From assembly GCA_965203685.1 (NCBI GenBank), contig OZ241908.1, positions 3,720,001-3,784,000 on the forward strand: 64,000 nucleotides of DNA, in the 5' to 3' direction. Numbering within the stretch: the first letter of the stretch is position 1; each line of letters opens with the position of its first letter. The position numbers and the translations under genes are program-made. This stretch comes from VXYL01 sp965203685 (GTDB lineage: Bacteria > Pseudomonadota > Gammaproteobacteria > Pseudomonadales > Azotimanducaceae). Positions 1-9,557 of the stretch are shown here, piece after piece. The notes below the pieces were generated by a model. The model searched no databases. It saw only the letters and a program-made list of their open reading frames with translations, and had not been told where the DNA came from.

Positions 1-1
1 A

Positions 2-2371
2 CGGGACCGCCGCGTCGAGGACGACGACAAGAGCTTCAGCGAGGTCCTGCTGCTCTTCCTGCGCTCGTGGCCGTACATCCGACCGCAGTTCCTCGGCCGC
101 TGGCTAATTCCGGGCCAGGGCGTGACGCCAGAGGTCGCGGAGACGGTCAGCGGCGGCGGTTACCATTTCGCCTACGCGCCCTTCCTGGTCGCCGCCATCG
201 CGCTAGCCGGCCCGTTGCTCGGCGCGGTGCCGGCAACGATGGCGTGGCCCATGAACCTGCTCTATCCGCCCATCGCGGCGCTGGTGCTGTCGATGTTCGC
301 GTTGGCGTTCTCGACCGGTCGCCGGCAGATGATCGCCACCATTGCTCTCGTGCTGTCCGGGCTCGGCACCAACATCTCCGCGACCTTCTTCATCGACGGC
401 TACGCGGACAGCTTCTACGGCGCCGCCGTCACCATCGCCGCCATCGTCGGCTGGATGTGTCAGTTCCGCATCGACCAAGGGCGAGTCCGGGTGCGGGTCC
501 GGGTGGGCACGCACCTCGTCTACTTCTACGCCATCAATTTCACCCAGCGTTTCATCGCCCTGACGCTCGGCGTGATTCTGGCTGACCTCCTCAACCAGAA
601 CATCCTGCAGAACGAGCCCATCGCGCCGGGGCTTGCCGATCTCTTCGGCATCCCGGAGTGGGCGCAGGGCGCGATCGCAGAGTTGTCCGACGACCAACGC
701 CGGGAACTCGTGTGGCTCTACGTCAAGCTGGCGCTGGGCGCCCACCTTCTGCAACTGCCGCTGCGCATCATCAATCCCTACTACCACATGTGGATCATGC
801 AGCGGATCAACCAGGATCTGCGGCTCGCGCTCCTGGAACGCTGGCACCAGTTGTCGCTCAGCTACCACAGCGAACACCGCACCGGTGACTCCATCTTCCG
901 CATCTACCAGGACAGCGCCCAGGTCACGGCCGTGATCGGCCGGCTGATCACCCTGACGCTGGCCACCATGAGCTACTTCTCGTGCGTGACGCTGGTCACC
1001 TTGCTGAACCCGTGGCTCGGGCTCGTCACAGCTTTGCTCATCCCACCTGCCCTCGTCTGGGCGCGCTGGTCCATGCCCAGGATGCGAACCCGGTCGCTGG
1101 TCTATCGCGCTGCGGCCTCGGACGTCACGTCGCGAATCCAGGAGTCCTTCGGCGCGATCCGCCTGATCAAGGCCTTCGGCACTGCAGACCGCGCGCAACG
1201 CGACTTCGAAGAGGACTCCGTGATCGCGTTCAACGCCTCGTACCGCATGCGCATGCTCACCGCGATCATCACGATCATCATGTTCACGGTCGGCGCGTCG
1301 TTCATGATCGGCGGCGAGTTCCTGATGGCCATGTGGGTGTTCCAGGGCGAGGCGGCCTTCGCGCTGGAACTGATCGGCCTCGTCGGCGTCAGCTTCGTCG
1401 CGTGGAATCTCGCGAGCTTCAACTGGACCAAGGAGCAGTACGCGGAGGCCACTACCGACATCCGCGCCATCCTGCGCAACTGGCTGACCGCGCAGGACAT
1501 GGCGATGGGACTGCGGCGTGTCTTCGACATCCTCGACATCGAACCCGACGTCAAGGACAAGCCCGACGCCGTGCCCATGACGACGTTCCGTGACGAGATC
1601 CGCTACCACGACGTGGGGTTTTCCTACGAACCCGACCGGCCCGTTCTCGACGCCGTGAGCTTCACCGCCAAGCCCGGCACCATCACGGCGATCATCGGGC
1701 CCACCGGCTCCGGCAAGAGCACGCTGATGACGCTGCTGCTGCGCCTCTACGACCCGGACTCCGGCGCGATCACCATCGACGGTCGGGACCTGCGCGACTA
1801 CCAGGTCGACACCGTGCGCCAGAACATCGCCATCGCCTTGCAGGAGAACATGCTGTTCGCGATGTCGGTGCGCGACAACATCCGCTACGCCATGGCGAGC
1901 ACGGCGGATGCCGACGATGCCGAGGTCCTCAAGGCCATTCGGGTCGCCTGCATGGACGACTACGTCGACGGCCTGCCGGACGGTCTCGACACCGTGCTCT
2001 CCGACCGCGGCGGCAAGCTCTCCACCGGCCAGCGGCAGCGGCTCTCCATCGCCCGCGCGGTGGTGCGCGATACGCCGATCCTCGTGCTCGACGAACCGAC
2101 CGCCGCCCTCGACGCCGCGACCGAGCACCGCGTGATGACCAATCTTGCGACGTGGGCACGCACGGGCGGTCCCGGAGGCGGCGGACGTGCCATCTTCTTG
2201 ATCACGCACCGGATCTCGACGATCCAGCGCGCCGACAACATTCTCTACCTGGACGGTGGTCGAATCGTCGAGAGCGGCGATCACGAAACGCTCATGGGCT
2301 TGAGCGACGGTCGCTACCGGGCATTCGTCGACGCCGAGTCCAACCTGACCGCCGGCTCGGGCGCGGCGTAG
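2..2371 (+). CDS. ABC exporter, fused permease/ATPase (5' end outside window)
   Basis: Half-transporter of the ABC exporter family: a membrane domain followed by one ATPase domain. The frame is open to the left edge (RDRRVEDDDKSFSEV...), so the gene probably starts upstream; GTG at 122 is only the first internal start. The visible protein is about 789 residues. Unusually, several hydrophobic segments in roughly the first 200 residues precede the standard six-helix exporter core. The ATPase domain near the C terminus has Walker A GPTGSGKST, signature LSTGQRQR, Walker B ILVLDEPTAALD and the H-loop THRIST, so its ATP site looks complete. Thirteen bases separate it from the next exporter, which suggests one operon and perhaps a heterodimer. 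Substrate is unknown. Confidence 0.9.
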   Translation, partial: RDRRVEDDDKSFSEVLLLFLRSWPYIRPQFLGRWLIPGQGVTPEVAETVSGGGYHFAYAPFLVAAIALAGPLLGAVPATMAWPMNLLYPPIAALVLSMFALAFSTGRRQMIATIALVLSGLGTNISATFFIDGYADSFYGAAVTIAAIVGWMCQFRIDQGRVRVRVRVGTHLVYFYAINFTQRFIALTLGVILADLLNQNILQNEPIAPGLADLFGIPEWAQGAIAELSDDQRRELVWLYVKLALGAHLLQLPLRIINPYYHMWIMQRINQDLRLALLERWHQLSLSYHSEHRTGDSIFRIYQDSAQVTAVIGRLITLTLATMSYFSCVTLVTLLNPWLGLVTALLIPPALVWARWSMPRMRTRSLVYRAAASDVTSRIQESFGAIRLIKAFGTADRAQRDFEEDSVIAFNASYRMRMLTAIITIIMFTVGASFMIGGEFLMAMWVFQGEAAFALELIGLVGVSFVAWNLASFNWTKEQYAEATTDIRAILRNWLTAQDMAMGLRRVFDILDIEPDVKDKPDAVPMTTFRDEIRYHDVGFSYEPDRPVLDAVSFTAKPGTITAIIGPTGSGKSTLMTLLLRLYDPDSGAITIDGRDLRDYQVDTVRQNIAIALQENMLFAMSVRDNIRYAMASTADADDAEVLKAIRVACMDDYVDGLPDGLDTVLSDRGGKLSTGQRQRLSIARAVVRDTPILVLDEPTAALDAATEHRVMTNLATWARTGGPGGGGRAIFLITHRISTIQRADNILYLDGGRIVESGDHETLMGLSDGRYRAFVDAESNLTAGSGAA

Positions 2372-2384
2372 CGGGGGCGAACGT

Positions 2385-4424
2385 ATGGCCGAGTCCGCGC
2401 TGCCGCCGCCCAAGGCTTCCCTAAGGGAACGCGAACGGGAACTCGACGCCCGGTCGAGTGCACTCGATACGCACACCGACATCGGGCTCGCCGAGACCCT
2501 CGCCGTCATCCGCCGCGTACTGGTCACGTTCTGGCCCCTCGCGCCAATCCGCCTGGCCGTCAAGGCCCTGCTACAAATGGGCGCGCTGGGCTCGATCGCC
2601 TTGTTGTTGCCCTGGCAGGCGAAAGCGGTGATCGACCACGTCGTGCTTGCCGAGCCCATCGTCACGACAGGCTACCCGCCCTACTTGCACCCGGTGCTGC
2701 ACTGGCTCGACGGCATGCACCCGCTCGAAATCCTCGTCGCTCTGAGCGTGATCGCCGTCGGCATGGTGCTGACCCTCGGCTACTACGCCTCGGGCGGCGC
2801 CCGGGACGACGGTGTCGAGGCCGGCATGGAGCAAGGCCACGACATCGCAACGGCCACCGAGAACGACATGAACCAGGGCTTCAGCCACAACGGCGGGCTG
2901 TGGGGATTCGTCGAGTTCACGTTGCAGTTGCGGCTGTCCCAGGCGGTCAACCATGTGCTGCGGTCCCAGCTCTTCAGCCGCCTCGCCGCGCTGTCGATGA
3001 CGCGCCTCGAGGACCAGCGCATCGGCGACTCGGTGTATCGCGTCATGTACGACACGCCCGCCGTGACGACGATCTTCTACGAGGTCGTGCTCACGCCAAC
3101 CGGGTCGCTGACGATCTACTTCGGCGCCCTCGTCGGTCTGATCGGCGCCTATCCGCACGTGCCGGAGATCATTTGGATCTCGGCATCGATCTTCCCGATC
3201 TGGCTCGCCATCAGCGCGTGCTTCTCGCGCATCACCCGGCGGCGCGGCCAAGCGGCCAGGGCAGCCGGGTCGATTACCACGTCCACGGTCGAGGAAGGCA
3301 TGGACAACATCCTGGCCGTGCAAAGCTTGGGCGGCAACAAGAAGGAGAAGAACCGCTTCGGGGGAGACTCCACGGAGTCCTTCAAGCGCCACCGCGGCTA
3401 CCGACTGGTCGGCATCATCGTCGGCCAGTTCGGCGACTTCACCAACGCCTTGCTGCAAACGGCCGTTTTCGTGGTCATCAGCTACAACGTGATCGACGGG
3501 GCGCTGACGCCCGGCGACTACGGGGCGGCGTTCGTGTTCTGGGGCATGATGCGGGGGCCAGCGTTCTCGCTGGGCGGCCTGTGGATCAGGCTGCAAGGCA
3601 ACGTCGCCGGGATGCGGCGCGTCTTCGCGCTCATGGACATGCCGCCGGAAGACGATCCCGGCTCCGCCCGGCTGCCGACGATCCGCGAGGGCATGACGAT
3701 GCATGGCGCGGGCTTGGTGTATCCCGACGGGCGGCGGGCGCTGGCCGACGTGACCGTATCGGCCAACCTCGGCGAGATCGTCGCCTTTGTCGGCCCGACC
3801 GGCGCCGGGAAGACCAGCCTTGCCTACCTCATCCCGCGCTTCCATGCCGCCACCGAAGGCGAGGTGCGCATCGACGGCGTCAACGTCAACGACGTCACCC
3901 TGGAGAGCCTGCGCGGACAAGTCACCTACGTCTTCCAGGAGACGCAACTGCTCGGCATCTCGATCGCCGACAATATTCGCTACGGCCGACCGGATGCGGG
4001 CCAAGCCGACGTGGAGCGCGTGGCCCGGATCGCCGGCGTCCACGATTTCATCGCCTCCCTGCCCGAGGGCTACGACACGAAACTCGGCGGCGCGGCGGCC
4101 AGCAAACTCTCGGTCGGCCAGAAACAACGGATCTCGATCGCCAGGGGGCTGCTGCGCGATGCCAAGATCCTCATCCTCGACGAGCCGACCTCGGCGCTCG
4201 ACCCCGAAACCGAGCAGTACCTCGTCCAGTCCCTGCACGAGGCTGCCAAGGACCGGCTGGTGATCATCATCGCCCACCGGCTCTCAACGATCGCCCACGC
4301 GGGCAAGATCGTGTTCCTCGAGGATGGCCGCGTGATGGAACAGGGCAGCCACGACGAACTTATGGCGAACCCGGACGGCCACTACCGCCGATTCGTGGAG
4401 TTGCAGACCACCGCTGCTGCGTAA
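2385..4424 (+). CDS. ABC exporter, fused permease/ATPase
   Basis: A 679-residue ABC exporter half-transporter. A hydrophilic N terminus of about 40 residues precedes the membrane helices. The loop after the first helix is long and polar (about residues 85-180, rich in Gly, Asp and Met), longer than usual for the family. The ATPase domain carries Walker A GPTGAGKTS, Q-loop YVFQETQLL, signature LSVGQKQR, Walker B ILILDEPTSALD and H-loop AHRLST, all canonical. It lies 13 bp after another exporter subunit in the same direction, so the two are probably co-transcribed and may pair. Lipid, peptide or drug export is possible; the sequence does not settle it. Confidence 0.9.
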   Translation: MAESALPPPKASLRERERELDARSSALDTHTDIGLAETLAVIRRVLVTFWPLAPIRLAVKALLQMGALGSIALLLPWQAKAVIDHVVLAEPIVTTGYPPYLHPVLHWLDGMHPLEILVALSVIAVGMVLTLGYYASGGARDDGVEAGMEQGHDIATATENDMNQGFSHNGGLWGFVEFTLQLRLSQAVNHVLRSQLFSRLAALSMTRLEDQRIGDSVYRVMYDTPAVTTIFYEVVLTPTGSLTIYFGALVGLIGAYPHVPEIIWISASIFPIWLAISACFSRITRRRGQAARAAGSITTSTVEEGMDNILAVQSLGGNKKEKNRFGGDSTESFKRHRGYRLVGIIVGQFGDFTNALLQTAVFVVISYNVIDGALTPGDYGAAFVFWGMMRGPAFSLGGLWIRLQGNVAGMRRVFALMDMPPEDDPGSARLPTIREGMTMHGAGLVYPDGRRALADVTVSANLGEIVAFVGPTGAGKTSLAYLIPRFHAATEGEVRIDGVNVNDVTLESLRGQVTYVFQETQLLGISIADNIRYGRPDAGQADVERVARIAGVHDFIASLPEGYDTKLGGAAASKLSVGQKQRISIARGLLRDAKILILDEPTSALDPETEQYLVQSLHEAAKDRLVIIIAHRLSTIAHAGKIVFLEDGRVMEQGSHDELMANPDGHYRRFVELQTTAAA

Positions 4425-4579
4425 CCGGAACCCGATTCGGGTCTCACGCAGAAGAAAGCGCCAATCTCTTACAAAACGCCGGGCGAATCGCCACTTCCTA
4501 GCCGGTAACCAGTCCCGTTCAATGCCACCTCCCGCAGCTGATCGCCGGGCGAGGACGAGGACTGTGATAGGGTTTCCAC

Positions 4580-5425
4580 ATGAGCGATGCGAACCTTCGC
4601 GACAAGGCACAAACCGGTGCCGTGGTGCGCTCCCCGGCGTCCCGTATACCGACGACCGGACCGCACCCCATACCCGGCGGCGAGTATGACCGGGACGGCT
4701 TCCTGTACCGGCTCCACGTGGAGAACATTGGCCACGAGCGTGTCCGCACCGAGTTGTCGTCGGTGCTGAGGGCATATATGCGCCGGCGTCATGGGCCACG
4801 CGCCCTCGTGGCCGCGGATGTCGGGCTCTATGCACGCCGCGCGGACCGGTTCGGCAAGCCGCTCGCACCCGACATCCTCGTATCGCTCACCGCTGGCGAC
4901 GTGGATACGCCCGGCACCCCGCCACAGGCCGACAGGATGTCGTACAAGCTCTGGCAGGAGCCCGTTCCCGACTTCGTCCTGGAGATCATCTCACCGAGTT
5001 CGGGCAAGCGTGATACACAGGAGAAACCCAGCCGCTACGAGGCGATCGGGATCCCCGAGTACTGGATTTTCGACCCGCACCGGCGCTGGCTGCCGAACGG
5101 CTTGCAGGGGCGGCTCCTTGTGGGCGGGAAGTACCAGGATGCCGAGCCACAAGTGCCGGATGCGGCACGTTCTGACGATGGTCAGGCCCCCCGCGCTGCC
5201 CGCGCGCAACTCCCCGACGGCGCTACCGTCTACTGGAGCGATGCCCTCAAGCTATATCTCTACGCGGACGGCCCAGACATCGCCCTGCACGACCCGCACC
5301 ACGGGCGTCTGGGGACGGTGGGGGACGAGTGGGCCGCTCGCGAATCGGCGGAGGAGCGCGCAGAGGCGGCCGAAGCACGAGCAGCAGCGCTTGAAGCGGA
5401 ACTCCGGCGGATGAGGAACCGTTAA
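4580..5425 (+). CDS. Uma2 family (DUF820) restriction-endonuclease-fold protein
   Basis: A 281-residue protein matching the Uma2/DUF820 family, which has a PD-(D/E)XK nuclease fold and no settled function. Family signatures are the APDILVSL strand, PDFVLEIISPSS (acidic metal-binding positions), the following K..RYEAIGIPEYWIFDP segment, and a C-terminal Ala/Glu-rich coiled coil (EERAEAAEARAAALEAELRR). Uma2 proteins are abundant in cyanobacteria and scattered elsewhere. Here the gene stands between two pairs of ABC exporter genes with 155 bp upstream and 195 bp downstream, so it is probably its own transcription unit. Nuclease activity is inferred from the fold only. Confidence 0.85.
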   Translation: MSDANLRDKAQTGAVVRSPASRIPTTGPHPIPGGEYDRDGFLYRLHVENIGHERVRTELSSVLRAYMRRRHGPRALVAADVGLYARRADRFGKPLAPDILVSLTAGDVDTPGTPPQADRMSYKLWQEPVPDFVLEIISPSSGKRDTQEKPSRYEAIGIPEYWIFDPHRRWLPNGLQGRLLVGGKYQDAEPQVPDAARSDDGQAPRAARAQLPDGATVYWSDALKLYLYADGPDIALHDPHHGRLGTVGDEWAARESAEERAEAAEARAAALEAELRRMRNR

Positions 5426-5440
5426 GGCGAGGACCATTTT

Positions 5441-5457
5441 TGCCCCAGTTTGGGGCA
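5441..5457 (+). terminator. Hairpin after the Uma2 gene
   Basis: Perfect 7-bp stem TGCCCCA / TGGGGCA with a GTT loop, 15 bases past the Uma2 stop codon. There is no T-run after it on the plus strand (the T-run precedes it), so a classical intrinsic terminator is not proven. Confidence 0.35.
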
Positions 5458-5620
5458 CATCTTGTTACGAACTGAAACAAAATCCCCCGGTCGGCGGCCT
5501 TTCGGTGTATGATTCGTCATTGCCTTGACGACCCCACCCGACCTTGCCTCCGAACCCCAATCGCCACTTCGTCCGATCCCATGCTTGGATGATCAATAGG
5601 CGGACGACTGCGAGGCAAAC

Positions 5621-7501
5621 ATGAGAGGGACCATGTACGGTCGCTCGACCATGGCGGCATCCCGCGAGCGGTCGTCGTTCAAGCACTTGGGCCACCTCCG
5701 CCGCCTGTTTCCCTACGTCCGACGCTACGCTTGGGTTCTCGGGTTGGCCGTTCTGGGGTTGTTGCTGACGCGATTGGCCTACAACCTGGTGCCACAGTTG
5801 ATGCGGATCGCCATCGACAGCCTAGAAGACCCCGAGATACTCGCCAACTACCGGCTGCCCGCGCTCGGCATCCTGGTCATCGTGCTGGTACAGGCCGGCA
5901 TCCACATCGTGTCACGCCGCGCACTGCGACGCATCTCCATCGCGGTCACCTACGACCTGCGCAAGCGCCTGTTCAACCACATCCAGTACCAAGGCCCCAA
6001 TTTCTTCAACCGGTTCGACACCGGCGACCTGATGTCCCGGGCCGTCAACGACGTGCGCATGGTGCGCATGGCGGTTTCCTTCGGCTGGGTGCAGATCGCC
6101 ACCGTGGTGTTCTCGATCGCAACCAGCCTCTACTTCATGCTGATCATGTCGCCCAAGCTCACGGCCTGGGTGCTGATCCCGCTGCCTTTCGTCGCTTTGA
6201 CCGGCTTCTTCATGGCTCGCGGCATGTTCCCCTACTACCGCGAACGCCAGGAGGCGATGGCCTCGGTGACCTCCTTCACCCAGGAGAACCTCAACGGCAT
6301 CCGCACCATCCAGGCGATGGCGCAGGAAGACCACGAGATTGCCCGTTTCAAGCGAGCGAGCACGGTCTACGCCCAGAAGTACTACCGGGCAACCCGCTAC
6401 CAGCAATTCATGGACGTGGCCATGAGTACGATGACCACCGTGTCGCCGTTGATCATCATGGGCTACGGCGGCGCGTTGGTACTGGCCGGCGAACTGTCCC
6501 TCGGTACTTGGGCCGCGTTCTCCACCTACCTGATGATGATGACCTTCTCGGTCACGCAGATCGGCTGGTCGCTGTCGATGTTCGTCGCCGCGGCCGCGGG
6601 GACCGAGCGCATCTTCGAGATCCTCGACGCCAAGCCCGAGGTCGTCGACGACCCGCACTTCCAGCCGCCCGCGACCATTGCCGGACACTTGGAGTTCAAG
6701 GGCTTCACCTACCGCCATCCAGGCGCGCCGCGACCGACGATCCGCGGCATCGACATCCACGCCGACGCCGGCGAAACCATCGCCCTGCTCGGCCGCGTTG
6801 GCTCGGGCAAGTCCACGATCCTGAAAGCCGCCGTGCGACTGCTCAACACGCCGCCCGACACCGTCTACCTCGACGGCCACGACATCTGCGACTTCCCGAT
6901 TCGGCAACTTCGCCGGTTGGTGACCATCGTGCCGCAGGATCCATTCCTGTTCTCCGCAACGCTGCGTGAAAACCTGACCTATGACGACCCGTCGCGCGAC
7001 GACGAGGCGATCTGGGAGGCCGTGGAAGCCGCAGGACTCGGACGCACCGTCCGCGAGGACCTGGTCGATGCCCTCAATACCATCGTCGGCGAGCGGGGCA
7101 TCACCCTCTCCGGCGGTCAGAAACAGCGCGCGACGTTGGCCCGGGGACTGATCCGCGATGCCAAGGTGCTGCTGCTCGACGACTGCTTCTCCAGCGTCGA
7201 CACGGAGACCGAGGAGCAGATCCTCTCCGGACTGCAACGCCTGCGTGGCGACAAGACCACGATCCTCATCTCGCACCGGGTCTCCACGGCACGCCACGCG
7301 AACCGCATCTACGTGATCGACAACGGCCGCGTACTCGAGACCGGGACCCACAAGGAACTGCTCGCCAAGGACGGGTACTACGCCGAGCTTGAGGCGGTGC
7401 AGAGCAACCAGGAACTCGACCGATCCCGCAAGAGCGCGCTCTTGCACGACCTCGAAGCCGACGATGAGGCTCTCGCGGTGGCAGCGCAGGGGGACGCATG
7501 A
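5621..7501 (+). CDS. ABC exporter subunit, MdlA-like (degenerate Walker B)
   Basis: A 626-residue ABC exporter half-transporter. It has six predicted helices, then an ATPase domain with Walker A GRVGSGKST, Q-loop VPQDPFLF, signature LSGGQKQR and H-loop SHRVST. The Walker B segment reads LLLDDCFSSVD: the catalytic glutamate is replaced by aspartate, as in the non-canonical subunit of heterodimeric exporters such as MdlA. The next gene overlaps it by ATGA and has the canonical glutamate, so the two very likely form a heterodimer. Two starts are possible: ATG 5621 (GAGG 5 bases upstream) and ATG 5633 (preceded by GAGAGGGACC). Substrate is unknown. Confidence 0.92.
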   Translation: MRGTMYGRSTMAASRERSSFKHLGHLRRLFPYVRRYAWVLGLAVLGLLLTRLAYNLVPQLMRIAIDSLEDPEILANYRLPALGILVIVLVQAGIHIVSRRALRRISIAVTYDLRKRLFNHIQYQGPNFFNRFDTGDLMSRAVNDVRMVRMAVSFGWVQIATVVFSIATSLYFMLIMSPKLTAWVLIPLPFVALTGFFMARGMFPYYRERQEAMASVTSFTQENLNGIRTIQAMAQEDHEIARFKRASTVYAQKYYRATRYQQFMDVAMSTMTTVSPLIIMGYGGALVLAGELSLGTWAAFSTYLMMMTFSVTQIGWSLSMFVAAAAGTERIFEILDAKPEVVDDPHFQPPATIAGHLEFKGFTYRHPGAPRPTIRGIDIHADAGETIALLGRVGSGKSTILKAAVRLLNTPPDTVYLDGHDICDFPIRQLRRLVTIVPQDPFLFSATLRENLTYDDPSRDDEAIWEAVEAAGLGRTVREDLVDALNTIVGERGITLSGGQKQRATLARGLIRDAKVLLLDDCFSSVDTETEEQILSGLQRLRGDKTTILISHRVSTARHANRIYVIDNGRVLETGTHKELLAKDGYYAELEAVQSNQELDRSRKSALLHDLEADDEALAVAAQGDA

Positions 7502-9492
7502 ACGGCGCCGCCAGTACGACCACGCCGGCGCGCAACTACGCCGCCTTCGACCAGGAACTGACGCACCAGGCGCTCAACGTCCGCCTGTTCCTGCGGCTCC
7601 TGAGGTGGACCAAGCCTTACCGCCTCACGCTCATCGCGAGTGCCGCGCTCATCATCATCGGCTCCGGCATGGCCTCGCTGACGCCGGTCCTGCAGAACCG
7701 CATCATCATCGATGAAATCCTCGCGCCGAGCGAGGCCGCGAGCGAGATGCCCCACTACCACTTGCTGACGGTGTTGAACTGGCTGACCGACGTGCTGCCC
7801 CTCGGCCCGTTGACCGCCGCCGTGCTGATGTATGTCGCGATGTTCGTGCTGCAGATGTTCATGCAACTCGCTCAACAGTTGCTGCTGACGAGCGGCGCGC
7901 TGAAAACGCTGCGCGACTTAAGGATCGACCTGTTCGCCACGCTGGAACGAAAGCCCGCGTCCTTCTACGACCACGTCGCGGTCGGTCGGATCATGACGCG
8001 TGTCACCAACGACGTGGAGAACCTTTTCGAGTTGCTCGTCGGCTTCGTGGGCCGGGCTGGCGTCGTCTTCCCGTTCTTCATCTCGCTCGCGATCATGCTC
8101 GACATGAGCGTCCACCTCACCAGCGTGGGCCTCGCGATCATTCCCTTCGCCGCGGTTGCCACCTACTACTTCCGGAAGGTCATGCGCCAGATCTTCCGGC
8201 GCATCCGGGACTCCGTCTCGGCTCTCAACCAGTACATGCAGGAAGACCTGATCGGCATCGAGGTGGTGCAGATCTCCGGCCGCGAGCCGATGAACTCCGA
8301 GCAGTACGGCGAACTGAATCGCGCCAACCGTGGGCACGAGTACAACGCCATCAACTACGAGGTGGTGTTCGAGACGTTCAACATGAGCCTCGGCAGCATC
8401 GCCACGGTGTGCATCCTCTGGTTCGGCGGCGGCCAGGTGGTTCAGGAGCAGATCAGCCTCGGCGTACTCATCCTGTTCACCCAGTACATCAACATGATGA
8501 TCCACCCCGTCGAGTCCGTCGGCCGGTTCTTCAACACGCTGTTCCGTTCCATGGCTTCGGGTGAGCGCATCTTCCAAGCGCTCGACTGGGACGAACGCCT
8601 CCACGAGCCCACCGACCCGGTGAAGCTTCCCGAACGCCTTCAAGGCGAGGTGGAGTTCCGCAACACGCAATTCGCCTACCCGGGCGGCGAGCCCGTGCTG
8701 CACGGCATCTCGTTCAAGATCGCGCCCGGCGAGAAGCTGGCGATCGTTGGCCCCACCGGTTCGGGCAAGAGCACCATCATCCGCCTATTGGCGCGCTTCT
8801 ACGACTTCGACGACGGCATGATCTTCCTGGACGGCACGGACGTGAACCAGATTGCCAGCAGCGACCTGCGCAAGCGCGTCGGCGTCGTCCTCCAAGACTT
8901 CCACATCTTCTCGGGCACCGTGCTCGACAACATCTCGCTCAACAACCCCGAGATCTCCCGGGAGCGGGCCATGTGGGCGGCCCGTTTCGTGAACGCGGAC
9001 CCGTTCATCCAGAACCTGGCCGACGGCTACGACACGGAGTTAGCCGAGCGCGGCAACAACCTTTCGCAGGGCCAGCAACAGCTACTGGCCTTCGCTCGCG
9101 TACTCGCCTCGGACCCGGAAATCCTGGTCCTCGACGAGGCAACCTCCAGCATCGACACCGGCACCGAACTCGTCATCCAGGACGCCCTGCACAAGCTCAC
9201 GGAAGGGCGCACGTCGATCATCATCGCGCACCGCCTGCAGACCATCCAGGAATGCGACCGCGTTCTCGTACTGCACCACGGCGTCGTCAAGGAACTCGGC
9301 ACCCACGAGGAACTGATCGCGCACCGGGGCATCTACTACACGCTGCACGAATTGCAGTTCCAGGACAGCAAGGTGGCGGCGGAGTTGACCGGCGAGAAGG
9401 AAGAGACCAAGCCACGGCTGCGGTGGGTCGACCGAAGCGGCGACGTCGACGACGAACCACCGTTCTCCGAAGGCGGAATGACCGCCGGCTGA
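7498..9492 (+). CDS. ABC exporter subunit, MdlB-like
   Basis: A 664-residue ABC exporter half-transporter, translationally coupled to the preceding subunit by an ATGA overlap. Six membrane helices are followed by an ATPase domain with Walker A GPTGSGKST, Q-loop VVLQDFHIF, Walker B ILVLDEATSSID with the catalytic glutamate, and H-loop AHRLQT. Its signature motif is LSQGQQQLL rather than LSGGQ, as in the MdlB-type partner. The complementary defects in this pair (Walker B in one, signature in the other) fit a heterodimer with one consensus and one degenerate ATP site. The C-terminal tail of about 45 residues is charged. A hairpin repeat follows the stop codon. Confidence 0.92.
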   Translation: MNGAASTTTPARNYAAFDQELTHQALNVRLFLRLLRWTKPYRLTLIASAALIIIGSGMASLTPVLQNRIIIDEILAPSEAASEMPHYHLLTVLNWLTDVLPLGPLTAAVLMYVAMFVLQMFMQLAQQLLLTSGALKTLRDLRIDLFATLERKPASFYDHVAVGRIMTRVTNDVENLFELLVGFVGRAGVVFPFFISLAIMLDMSVHLTSVGLAIIPFAAVATYYFRKVMRQIFRRIRDSVSALNQYMQEDLIGIEVVQISGREPMNSEQYGELNRANRGHEYNAINYEVVFETFNMSLGSIATVCILWFGGGQVVQEQISLGVLILFTQYINMMIHPVESVGRFFNTLFRSMASGERIFQALDWDERLHEPTDPVKLPERLQGEVEFRNTQFAYPGGEPVLHGISFKIAPGEKLAIVGPTGSGKSTIIRLLARFYDFDDGMIFLDGTDVNQIASSDLRKRVGVVLQDFHIFSGTVLDNISLNNPEISRERAMWAARFVNADPFIQNLADGYDTELAERGNNLSQGQQQLLAFARVLASDPEILVLDEATSSIDTGTELVIQDALHKLTEGRTSIIIAHRLQTIQECDRVLVLHHGVVKELGTHEELIAHRGIYYTLHELQFQDSKVAAELTGEKEETKPRLRWVDRSGDVDDEPPFSEGGMTAG

Positions 9493-9498
9493 CGTCGG

Positions 9499-9526
9499 TG
9501 CGCGGACGTCCTCGTCCGCATCCCTG
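9499..9526. repeat. Dispersed hairpin repeat, copy 1 (convergent gap)
   Basis: Contains the stem GCGGACG-tcct-CGTCCGC (9502-9519) in the context GTGCGCGGACGTCC..GTCCGCATCCC shared with copies near 21831, 36915 and 57438. It lies between two convergent genes and probably terminates both transcripts. Confidence 0.7.
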
Positions 9527-9557
9527 TTTTCACCCGGAGGCCGCGCGCCGCGACCGC

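Noticed and set aside
203..2665. 820-residue open frame on the minus strand
   Set aside because: Lies antisense to two clear ABC exporter genes; composition is His/Arg/Asp-rich without any domain, typical of GC-rich shadow frames.
5485..5515. Possible promoter TATGAT before the MdlA-like gene
   Set aside because: A -10-like hexamer is present, but no -35 match at proper spacing could be seen.
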